A DNA stretch of 64,000 nt from an uncultured Lachnospiraceae bacterium (lineage in GTDB: Bacteria; Bacillota; Clostridia; Lachnospirales; Lachnospiraceae). The notes under the pieces are model-generated. The model was given only the letters and a program-made list of their open reading frames with translations, did no database searches and was not told the DNA's origin. The translations under genes and the position numbers were made by a program. Shown here in pieces: positions 1 through 6,850 of this stretch. The stretch is taken from contig CAJUOO010000001.1 in NCBI GenBank assembly GCA_910588535.1, forward strand, positions 1 through 64,000. Direction: 5' to 3'. Position 1 is the first letter of the stretch. Each line of letters opens with the position of its first letter.

Positions 1-110
1 TTGTTTTTCACTAAGCGAGAGCGGGGTGACGGAGGACCACAGGCAGTTCGCCGGGTGGATCTTTCCAGAAAATGATACAACAGATAAAGTATAACATATA
101 CAAGATATTA
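1..110. repeat. Right end of a palindromic repeat element (copy C, cut by window start)
   Basis: Bases 1 to about 83 match the outer part of the right arm of the element at 794-1560 (compare 1438-1520). The shared parts are the GTTTTTCACTAAGCG block, the GGGGTGACGG block and the GAGGACCACAGGCAG stem half. The terminal segment 84-110 instead resembles the left end of the copy at 41056 read in reverse, with the same run around GTATAACATATACAAG. No ORF covers it. The rest of the copy presumably lies upstream of the window. Confidence 0.8.
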
Positions 111-184
111 TAATATCCTGTATATGTTTTTCTTAATGCAACAGCCCCATTTGCTGTTCGCTGGATTCCTGTGAAGGGTAAGTC

Positions 185-418
185 TTATAATATGGACTGG
201 TATCCTTTGGCAGATATGTTTGATTGTTTCGCTTTTTCCAGAAGGAATTTATAGCGCATTTGCACCGCTTGTAGCTCATAGATGTAACAGTCTATCAGAT
301 CCGGCTCGACCACATTTTCAAAATTAGAGCGTGCGGAATCCAGTGCCCATTTGGTTTTTTCCAGCTCATTAAGCAGATGACATTCGTCATAAGCCAGAGC
401 GACAGCCTTTCTTTTCAT
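185..418 (-). CDS. DUF2508 (YaaL-like) small protein
   Basis: A 77-residue soluble, mostly helical protein with charged N-terminal segments. A strong ribosome site (AGGAGGTGAT) sits just upstream of the ATG at 418. Size, composition and the neighbouring bofA fit the DUF2508/YaaL family, whose biochemical role is unknown. In many Firmicutes this gene lies between recR and bofA on the same strand. Here it is divergent from bofA, with about 95 bp between the two starts, and both genes sit between copies of the repeat element. recR is not in the window. The family call rests on context and general appearance more than on a clear motif. Confidence 0.6.
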   Translation of the reverse strand: MKRKAVALAYDECHLLNELEKTKWALDSARSNFENVVEPDLIDCYIYELQAVQMRYKFLLEKAKQSNISAKGYQSIL

Positions 419-512
419 ACGATCACCTCCTGTTAGCAGTATAGTCCTAAAATTGGTAATTTATACATACAATGGAAATAAAAAGAAGACATTTCAAAAG
501 AAGGAGGACAAC

Positions 513-788
513 ATGGAAAATCAGATTTTAATTGGAATTATAGCAGTGAGCGCGGCGGTGTTTGTGATAGCAACGGTGTTCTATTACCCGGATGTAATTA
601 AAAAAATATTATTTCGCCTTGGTCTGGGAATGGCAGGGATAGCGGGAGCGAATTACTGTCTGTCACTGATTGGGGCAGGCATATATGTAGGCTTGAATCC
701 ATTATCTATATTGGTGTTGCTTGTTTTGGGTGGACCGGGAGTGGTACTTTTGTACGGAATAGAGGCATATGGAAAGTTTTTTATATAA
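513..788 (+). CDS. bofA: Pro-sigmaK processing inhibitor BofA family protein
   Basis: A 91-residue membrane protein with an N-terminal hydrophobic helix, a second one, and the C-terminal signature NPLSILVLLVLGGPG typical of BofA. In B. subtilis, BofA holds the SpoIVFB protease inactive in the outer forespore membrane until the sigmaK checkpoint is passed. This points to a spore-forming host. The start is placed at the ATG at 513 because AAGGAGG lies at 501-507. An upstream in-frame start at 453 would add 20 residues unlike the family and has no ribosome site. The stop is only 5 bp before the repeat element at 794. Confidence 0.85.
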   Translation: MENQILIGIIAVSAAVFVIATVFYYPDVIKKILFRLGLGMAGIAGANYCLSLIGAGIYVGLNPLSILVLLVLGGPGVVLLYGIEAYGKFFI

Positions 789-793
789 TAGAA

Positions 794-1560
794 TAATTTC
801 TTGTAAATTTTATTTATTGTTAAAAAGCTGTTGTATCATTTTCTGGAAAGATCCGTCCAGCGAACTGCCTGTGGTCCTCCGTCACCCCGCTCCCGCTTAG
901 TGAAAAACAAAACGGACGCTAAGCTCGAAACTACCTCGCTAAGCGCCGGCGTTTTTCAATAGGTTCCTTGAGGACCACAGGCAGCTCGCTGGACTGTTTT
1001 TATCTATAAGGCAAAATACATTGTAATTTTGCTTATATAGAATGGATAGATGGTTTTTGTTGTCTTTATTAAAAAATCTGATATTCTATGAATACAAACG
1101 ATGTTGATAATCTACTCTACTTGCCTATTTTCGATATAGTCAAATGCAGCTGTCTATTTTAAAAACCCTATTGCTTACAGCCAGATTTTACCCTCACGGC
1201 AGTCGCTATATAACTGCAAGCAGCCAATTGACTCGTTGCTCGCGGGAATAAAAATAGGCATAGAGCATTAAACTCTCAAAATGAAATGACAAAAACTATT
1301 TATACATCCGATACAAACAGAGTTATAACGTGTATTGCCTAACTGATAAAACAATCCAGCGAACTGCCTGTGGTCCTCAAGGAACCTATTGAAAAACGCC
1401 GGCGCTTAGCGAGGTAGTTTCGAGCTTAGCGTCCGCTGCGTTTTTCACTAAGCGGGAGCGGGGTGACGGAGGACCACAGGCAGTTCGCTGGACGGATCTT
1501 TCCAGAAAATAATACAACAGCTTTTTAACAATAAATAAAATATGAATTTACAAGAAATTA
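794..1560. repeat. Complete palindromic paired-hairpin repeat element (copy A)
   Basis: This 767-bp stretch has no plausible ORF. Its ends are inverted repeats of about 200 bp (roughly 794-1005 and 1343-1560) beginning with TAATTTCTTGTAAAT. Each arm contains its own hairpin. On the left, 855-879 pairs with 970-994 (25 bp, one mismatch). On the right, 1355-1378 pairs with 1469-1492 (24 bp, perfect). The roughly 90-nt loops are closely similar and hold a secondary stem. Between the arms lies a core; positions 1174-1266 are conserved in the copy at 41377-41470. TA dinucleotides adjoin both ends. There is no transposase, so this could be a non-autonomous mobile element or a structured RNA/DNA element. 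Confidence 0.85.
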
Positions 1561-1645
1561 TAGGTGGATAACAAAGCAAATGGATAATCTATCCTAATAT
1601 TTTCTTGGTGGCAGTAAACAATTTACAATTTTTGGAAAAAAGTAC

Positions 1646-1674
1646 TTTACAAATTTCTGCTCATCTGCTACAAT
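1646..1674 (+). promoter_or_regulatory. SigA-type promoter of the Tad pilus operon
   Basis: TTTACA at 1646-1651 and TACAAT at 1669-1674 are separated by 17 bp. They lie about 85 bp before the first Tad gene and just downstream of repeat copy A. No other good promoter was seen before the run of same-strand, nearly contiguous genes that follows. Confidence 0.7.
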
Positions 1675-1760
1675 AAGAGCACATTCATTTTATATCAGTA
1701 TTTTCATGCCGATGTCGGCACAGTTTTCCATTAGAATTAGAAAATTGAATAAAGGGGGAA

Positions 1761-2270
1761 TTGCAGATTTTAAAAATTTTTTTATCATGTATTATTATAA
1801 TAGCTGTTATTTATGACGTGAGAAGTTATACGATCCCAAACAGTCTTATTCTGCTGAGTTATGCACTTGCTTTTTTGTGTCGAGCCCGTTTGGGATGGCT
1901 GGGAATAGCAGGATTTTTTGCAGGGGCATTATTTCCAATTGTCAGCTTGATTCTTTTGCAGCGCGCAGGAGTGATAGGAGGAGGGGATATTAAGCTTTTA
2001 TCTGCGGCAGGAGGCTTTTTGGGTATAAGAAGAGGTATGCTTTGTGTTCTTCTTTCTTTCTTTTTCGGCGCGGTTCTATCATTAGTGTCGCTTCTTCGGC
2101 ACAAAAATGGAAGGGCTCGCATTGATTTTTTTCTAAATTATGTTCAGACTGTGGTTCGCACAGGAAAATTAACTCCTTATTATCAACCAGCGGAAAATGG
2201 ATATTCTGGCACGATACATTTTTCTATCGCTGTTATGCTTGCAGTGTGCTCTGTGCTGTGGTTGTTGTAG
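1761..2270 (+). CDS. A24 prepilin peptidase (TadV/CpaA-type)
   Basis: A 169-residue polytopic membrane aspartic protease that would cut the leader peptide of Flp-type prepilins at the cytoplasmic face. The two catalytic aspartates are visible, in the YDVRSYTIPN block near residue 19 and in the GGGDIK block near residue 75. The start is TTG at 1761, placed by the AAAGGGGG site at 1751-1758. It opens the Tad operon and is followed 21 bp later by tadZ. A second, different prepilin peptidase occurs later in the same operon at 9902. Confidence 0.88.
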   Translation: MQILKIFLSCIIIIAVIYDVRSYTIPNSLILLSYALAFLCRARLGWLGIAGFFAGALFPIVSLILLQRAGVIGGGDIKLLSAAGGFLGIRRGMLCVLLSFFFGAVLSLVSLLRHKNGRARIDFFLNYVQTVVRTGKLTPYYQPAENGYSGTIHFSIAVMLAVCSVLWLL

Positions 2271-2291
2271 AGGCAGAAAGGAAGAGCTTAG

Positions 2292-3326
2292 ATGAATAAA
2301 ATATTTGCAATATGTGATACAGACAGGCTTTATGTGAAAAATCTTATTCAATATATGAATAGCAAACAGAAGATTCCACTTAAGCTGCAGGCTTTTACCT
2401 CGCCGGAGCTTCTCAAGGAATATGCGGCTCGGAATATAATAGAGCTTTTGCTTATTTCGGCGGATGCGATGGATGAGGAGATCGCCGGGCTGGAGATAGG
2501 GAAGATTGTGGTGTTGACAGAGGATGGAGCGGTGGGATTGAAAGGTTTTCCTTCAGTGAATCGCTATCAGGCATCAGGAAGTTTGGTACAGGAAGTTATG
2601 GCACATTATGAGTCGGGAAATCTTGCTGTCGCATATGCCGCTGCAAAGATGGCGACAACACATTTAATTGGGGTATATTCGCCGATCAAACGATGTGGAA
2701 AGACAGCTTTTTCGCTTGCACTTTGTGCAGCATATGCGAGGTCAAGCCGGGTACTCTATGTGAATTTGGAGGATTTTTCGGGGTTTCGTAGTCTTTTGCA
2801 GCGGGAATACCGTATGGATATATCGGACTTGTTATATTTTTACAGGGAGGAGAAGCAGGGAATGTTGGGGAAGATAGAGGAGGTGACAGAGAAGCTTTCT
2901 AATATAAGCTATCTTCCTCCTGCTATGTGTCCTGCTGACATTAAGTCTGTTCAGCCTGAGGAGTGGAAGGAATGGTTTATGTTGTTGTTGCAGAGCCAAT
3001 TTGAGGTTATTATTGTGGAGCCGGGGGATTGTGTAAATGGCTTAGAGGAGATTCTTGCCCTGTGCAGCAGGATCTACATGCCGGTTCGGAAAGATATAAC
3101 TTCTGCGGCAAAGTTAAAGGAATATGAGGAATATTTGCAGCTTGCAGGCTGGGAGGGACTTGCCGGCAAGATAGTGAGGCAGCCTATGCCAGTGATGGAG
3201 GAGCCACTTGACAGAGAAGCGGTAGAGGCAGATGGTGTGACAGAGAAAGGAGTTTTTGAATATATGGAATCAGAGGAGTTAAGACAGCTTGCGGATCGGC
3301 TGGTTCGGGAGGAGGAATATGGTTGA
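2292..3326 (+). CDS. tadZ: TadZ/CpaE-like MinD-family ATPase
   Basis: A 344-residue protein with an N-terminal receiver-like region (residues 1-110) and a MinD/ParA-type ATPase domain. A deviant Walker A, SPIKRCGKTAFS, lies near residue 130. TadZ proteins place the Tad secretion machine in the cell. The long loop after the P-loop and the weak receiver motifs are usual for Gram-positive TadZ. Its stop codon overlaps the tadA start (ATG at 3319), indicating translational coupling. The C-terminal tail is acidic and probably flexible. Confidence 0.82.
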   Translation: MNKIFAICDTDRLYVKNLIQYMNSKQKIPLKLQAFTSPELLKEYAARNIIELLLISADAMDEEIAGLEIGKIVVLTEDGAVGLKGFPSVNRYQASGSLVQEVMAHYESGNLAVAYAAAKMATTHLIGVYSPIKRCGKTAFSLALCAAYARSSRVLYVNLEDFSGFRSLLQREYRMDISDLLYFYREEKQGMLGKIEEVTEKLSNISYLPPAMCPADIKSVQPEEWKEWFMLLLQSQFEVIIVEPGDCVNGLEEILALCSRIYMPVRKDITSAAKLKEYEEYLQLAGWEGLAGKIVRQPMPVMEEPLDREAVEADGVTEKGVFEYMESEELRQLADRLVREEEYG

Positions 3327-4542
3327 GAGGGTCCGAAGGGAGGTTTTAGGCAGGCTGGATCAGACAAAGGAGCTTACAGATGAGGAGATTTGGAGCTGTA
3401 TTGACGGAGTGATTGTAGAGTACAGCAAGTCAGAGTATATTCCACTTCCAAAACGCAGCCGGATAAGAAAGGGAGTGTTCGATTCTCTGAGGCGCCTTGA
3501 TATTTTGCAGGAGTTATTGGAGGATGGAGAGATCACGGAGATTATGGTAAATGGCTGTGAAGATATTTTTGTGGAGCGAAGAGGGAGCCTTGAGAGGCTT
3601 GAGCGACATTTCGCTTCAAAGGAGAGATTGTCAGATGTGATTCAGCTTATGGTGGCTAAGGTAAATCGCCGTGTCAACGAGGCATCTCCTATTGTAGATT
3701 CCAGATTGGAGGATGGTTCAAGAGTCAATGTGGTATTGAATCCTGTGGCGCTAAATGGTCCGATCGTCACAGTCAGAAAATTTCCCAAAAAACCTGTGAC
3801 GATGGAGATGCTAATCGCATGGCAGGCGGTTAGCAGAGACGCGGCAGGGATGTTAAAGGATATGGTAAAAGCTGGATATAATATAATTGTATGTGGGGGA
3901 ACAGGTTCTGGAAAAACAACTTTTTTAAATGCCATGTCAGATTATATCCCAAAGGAGGAGCGCATTATCACCATAGAGGATAGCGCGGAACTTCAGATTA
4001 AGGGTGTGCCGAATCTAGTCCGACTGGAGACAAGAAATGCTACATCGGAGGGGCAACATTCCATCTCTATACGAGATTTAATACGAACAAGCCTGCGTAT
4101 GCGTCCAGACCGAATTATTGTCGGTGAGGTCAGAGGAGAGGAGGCGGTGGACTTACTACAGAGCATGAATACTGGCCATGATGGGGCGATGTCAAGTGGG
4201 CATAGTAACAGCTCCTTAGATATGTTAAGACGGCTTGAGACAATGGTGCTTATGGGAATGGATATGCCGATTCAGGCAATACGAGGGCAGATAACCTCAG
4301 CAGTGGATATTTTGATCCATCTGGGGAGACTTAGGGACAAGAGCCGCAGAGTACTTGAGATTGCGGAGGTACTTCCGCTTCAGGAGGATAATTATCAGAT
4401 TAACCAGATATTTTGGTTTGAGGAGACAGCACAGGAGGAGGGAAGAATTATTGGGCAGCTTTCAGGGGGAAGAGAACGGCTTAAAAATCGGAGGAAACTC
4501 ATTATGGCAGGGATTCACTGGGAGACTTCTGGGGATCGGTAA
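3319..4542 (+). CDS. tadA: TadA/CpaF pilus assembly ATPase
   Basis: A hexameric secretion ATPase of the VirB11/PilT class, 407 residues, that powers Flp pilus assembly. Visible motifs are Walker A GGTGSGKTTF (near residue 195), the following IEDSAEL Asp box, and the Walker B/His box region running from RIIVGEVRG to MSSGHSNSS. The start is taken at the ATG at 3319, overlapping the tadZ stop with GGGAGGAGG just upstream. The longer reading from TTG at 3289 is less likely. The 3' end overlaps the probable tadB start. Confidence 0.93.
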   Translation: MVERVRREVLGRLDQTKELTDEEIWSCIDGVIVEYSKSEYIPLPKRSRIRKGVFDSLRRLDILQELLEDGEITEIMVNGCEDIFVERRGSLERLERHFASKERLSDVIQLMVAKVNRRVNEASPIVDSRLEDGSRVNVVLNPVALNGPIVTVRKFPKKPVTMEMLIAWQAVSRDAAGMLKDMVKAGYNIIVCGGTGSGKTTFLNAMSDYIPKEERIITIEDSAELQIKGVPNLVRLETRNATSEGQHSISIRDLIRTSLRMRPDRIIVGEVRGEEAVDLLQSMNTGHDGAMSSGHSNSSLDMLRRLETMVLMGMDMPIQAIRGQITSAVDILIHLGRLRDKSRRVLEIAEVLPLQEDNYQINQIFWFEETAQEEGRIIGQLSGGRERLKNRRKLIMAGIHWETSGDR

Positions 4543-5224
4543 GACGGTGGCGGTGTTTTTTGCATTTGCGTGGCTGTTTTATGATACGTGGTTGGCAGTG
4601 CTGCTCTTTCTTCCGCTGACCAGATCAGTGGGTAGATATATTAGAAAGCTGGACGCAAGGAAAAGGCTGGATGAAGGCCAGATTCAATTCAGAGATTTTC
4701 TAAATTCCTTAACGGCATCTATGCACACTGGTTATGCGGTCGAAAATGCCATCTCTGAGGCATATCACGAGCTTGCAGAGCTATATGGAAAAAATGCATT
4801 TATTCCAAAGGAGCTGGAGCGCGTGTTAAGGCAGATGAAGCTGAATCGCCCTGCGGAGGAGGTTTTGGAGGAATTTGGCAGGCGAAGTGGTTTGGAGGAT
4901 GCAAGAAATTTTGCAAGTATCTTTAAGATTGCAAAGCGCAGCAGCGGAAATCTGGCAGCGATTATGTCAAATACAGCAGAGACTATCGGGAAGAAATTGG
5001 AGACACAAAGAGAGATACAAGTGCTGGTTCAGGAAAAGAGATATGAGCAGAAGGTAATGAATATTATGCCTCTGGCAATGATTTTTTATCTTCGCATGGG
5101 AAATGGGGAATTTATGAATATTTTATATACCACATTTGCGGGCAGGGTAATTATGACAGTTTGTCTGCTTATCTATCTGGCCTCTTATTATATTGCAGAG
5201 AAGATAGTGGATATTAAGATATAG
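4451..5224 (+). CDS. tadB: TadB-type inner membrane platform protein (T2SSF domain)
   Basis: A membrane platform protein of the Tad machine. It has two hydrophobic segments near the N-terminus, a cytoplasmic helical T2SSF domain (roughly residues 70-190) and C-terminal hydrophobic segments ending in a short tail. No ATG is available near the expected start. TTG at 4451, six bases after AGGAGGG, gives 257 residues and overlaps tadA by 92 bp; GTG at about 4547 is an alternative. The open frame extends further upstream inside tadA without family resemblance. The function call is firm, the start is not. Confidence 0.82.
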   Translation: MGSFQGEENGLKIGGNSLWQGFTGRLLGIGKTVAVFFAFAWLFYDTWLAVLLFLPLTRSVGRYIRKLDARKRLDEGQIQFRDFLNSLTASMHTGYAVENAISEAYHELAELYGKNAFIPKELERVLRQMKLNRPAEEVLEEFGRRSGLEDARNFASIFKIAKRSSGNLAAIMSNTAETIGKKLETQREIQVLVQEKRYEQKVMNIMPLAMIFYLRMGNGEFMNILYTTFAGRVIMTVCLLIYLASYYIAEKIVDIKI

Positions 5225-5252
5225 ATATTAGGAAAGAGGAAGGGATGGGAGA

Positions 5253-6611
5253 ATGATTATTGGGGCGGTGGGGATTATAATAGCAGCCATTGGGCTGTGG
5301 TTTCTGGGAAGAAAGAGAGAATGGAAACGCTGTCCGCCAGTTGGACTGTCCTGTCAGGATGCTATCACATACCTAAAGCCGGGAAAAAGCCAGCAAAAAG
5401 AGAGAGAACAGCTCTGGAAGAAAAAGCTTATGTCTGGACTTTGGGTGCTTCTTGGAGGCTCGGCGCTGTTGTTGATTCAGGGAATTGTTCGTTCATCGGC
5501 TTCTGATTATGCGCCCATTGTACAGATTGAGCGACCAGAACCCGGAGAAGGTGGAAAGAAAATTGAATTGAGTGCATGGATTTTGGAGGAGGAGTTTCCT
5601 CTTTCTATTGAGGTGAAGGAGAGAGTGCCCCAAGCGGAGGAGGCGCAAGAGGCGATACATAGGAGCTATCTTCTGCTCTCAGAGAAGATTCTGGGAGAAA
5701 ATCAATCTCTTGATGAGGTGCGGACACCATTAAAGCTGATTAATTATATTGAGGAGACTGCATGCAATGTATTTTGGCATATTGACAATACAGAACGGAT
5801 AGATAGAAACGGACATGTACATACAGAGGGGTTAATGGAAAAGGAGATGATTCAGTTGGTGGCGGAGATCTCACTTGGAGCGTACAAAAAGGAGTATATC
5901 TTTTGTGTGACGGTGATGCCTGAGGTGCTTTCCGAGGAGGAGAGGTTGGTTAGAGAGATCAAGAAAAGAGTACAGAGTAGAGAGGAGGCAGATGGCGGAG
6001 AGAAGAGCTTTTTTCTCCCGGAGGAGATAGGTGGTGCGGCGGTGGAATATCGGGCGCCACAGAAGAATCAGAGTTATATTCTTTGTGTACTTGTGGGGAT
6101 TATGGCTGTACTTTGCACATTTTTGCCAGATCAGAAGCTGATACAGCAGAAAAAGGAGAAGGAGGAAGAGCTTGCTCTTGCCTATCCAGAGATTGTGTCA
6201 AAGCTCTGCCTTTTGATTGGCTCAGGGCTTACCGTGAGAGGAGCGTGGGAGAGGATAATCAGAGATTACCGCGAGGATCAGAGCTTTAATTATGCATATG
6301 AAGAGATGCTGCTTACCTATTATGAGCTGGAGCGTGGGATGCCAGAGGGAAAGGCATATGCGGCGTTTGGAAAGCGATGTCGGCTGTCAGGTTATCGGAA
6401 GCTTGGGAGTTTGCTGGAGCAGAATCTTAAAAAAGGAACGGCGGGCCTGCTTGCACTTTTGCAGGAAGAAACATGGCAGGCATTTGAGGAGAGAAGAGCG
6501 TTTGCGGTCAAGCTGGCTCAAGAGGCAGGAACAAGACTTTTGATGCCTATGTTAATGCTTTTATTAGTTGTGCTGGTGGTCTGCATCGCTCCTGCTATTA
6601 TGAGCTTTTAG
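5253..6611 (+). CDS. TadC-like platform protein with an inserted extracytoplasmic domain
   Basis: A 452-residue partner of TadB. It begins with a transmembrane helix (residues 2-20) and a second helix near 60-80. A hydrophilic segment of about 190 residues (80-275) lies outside the T2SSF fold. A third helix (near 278-295) precedes a T2SSF-like helical domain containing the SKLCLLIGSGLTVRGAWERI stretch. A final helix ends in APAIMSF. The large inserted segment makes it longer than proteobacterial TadC but is common in the clostridial version. It lies 28 bp after tadB and 16 bp before the pilin gene. Confidence 0.78.
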   Translation: MIIGAVGIIIAAIGLWFLGRKREWKRCPPVGLSCQDAITYLKPGKSQQKEREQLWKKKLMSGLWVLLGGSALLLIQGIVRSSASDYAPIVQIERPEPGEGGKKIELSAWILEEEFPLSIEVKERVPQAEEAQEAIHRSYLLLSEKILGENQSLDEVRTPLKLINYIEETACNVFWHIDNTERIDRNGHVHTEGLMEKEMIQLVAEISLGAYKKEYIFCVTVMPEVLSEEERLVREIKKRVQSREEADGGEKSFFLPEEIGGAAVEYRAPQKNQSYILCVLVGIMAVLCTFLPDQKLIQQKKEKEEELALAYPEIVSKLCLLIGSGLTVRGAWERIIRDYREDQSFNYAYEEMLLTYYELERGMPEGKAYAAFGKRCRLSGYRKLGSLLEQNLKKGTAGLLALLQEETWQAFEERRAFAVKLAQEAGTRLLMPMLMLLLVVLVVCIAPAIMSF

Positions 6612-6627
6612 AAAGGAGGTGAGGCAT

Positions 6628-6807
6628 ATGGTGATTCGTTGGCTAAAGGAGTTTTGGCAGGATGAGAGCGGTATTGGAGTAGTTGAAATGATACTGATTC
6701 TTGTGGTTTTAATTGGTCTGGTACTTATTTTTAAGGATCAACTTGGAGCACTTGTCAATGGTATATTTAAAGAAATACAGTCAAAGACAAGCTCTGTCTA
6801 TTCGTAG
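6628..6807 (+). CDS. Flp1-like pilin subunit
   Basis: A 59-residue small pilin: a short basic/acidic leader, then a DESGIGVVEM processing region followed by a single hydrophobic helix (residues 17-38) and a short polar tail. The Gly before the helix with Glu a few residues later matches the class III/Flp1-like leader rule, so prepilin peptidase probably cleaves there. The ATG at 6628 is chosen because AAAGGAGGTG lies at 6612-6621; an upstream GTG at 6619 overlaps that site. This is the likely major pilus subunit. Confidence 0.85.
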   Translation: MVIRWLKEFWQDESGIGVVEMILILVVLIGLVLIFKDQLGALVNGIFKEIQSKTSSVYS

Positions 6808-6850
6808 TGAAGGTACTAAAAATCAGAGTTTTTAGGAAAAGAGGCATAAC

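Noticed and set aside
453..512. Upstream start of bofA
   Set aside because: The extension is lysine-rich and unlike the family, while a strong ribosome site precedes the ATG at 513.
794..1560. Insertion sequence
   Set aside because: Inverted ends are present, but there is no ORF that could encode a transposase in this copy or the one at 41056.
3289..3318. Longer tadA start at TTG 3289
   Set aside because: The ATG at 3319 overlaps the tadZ stop and has a good ribosome site.
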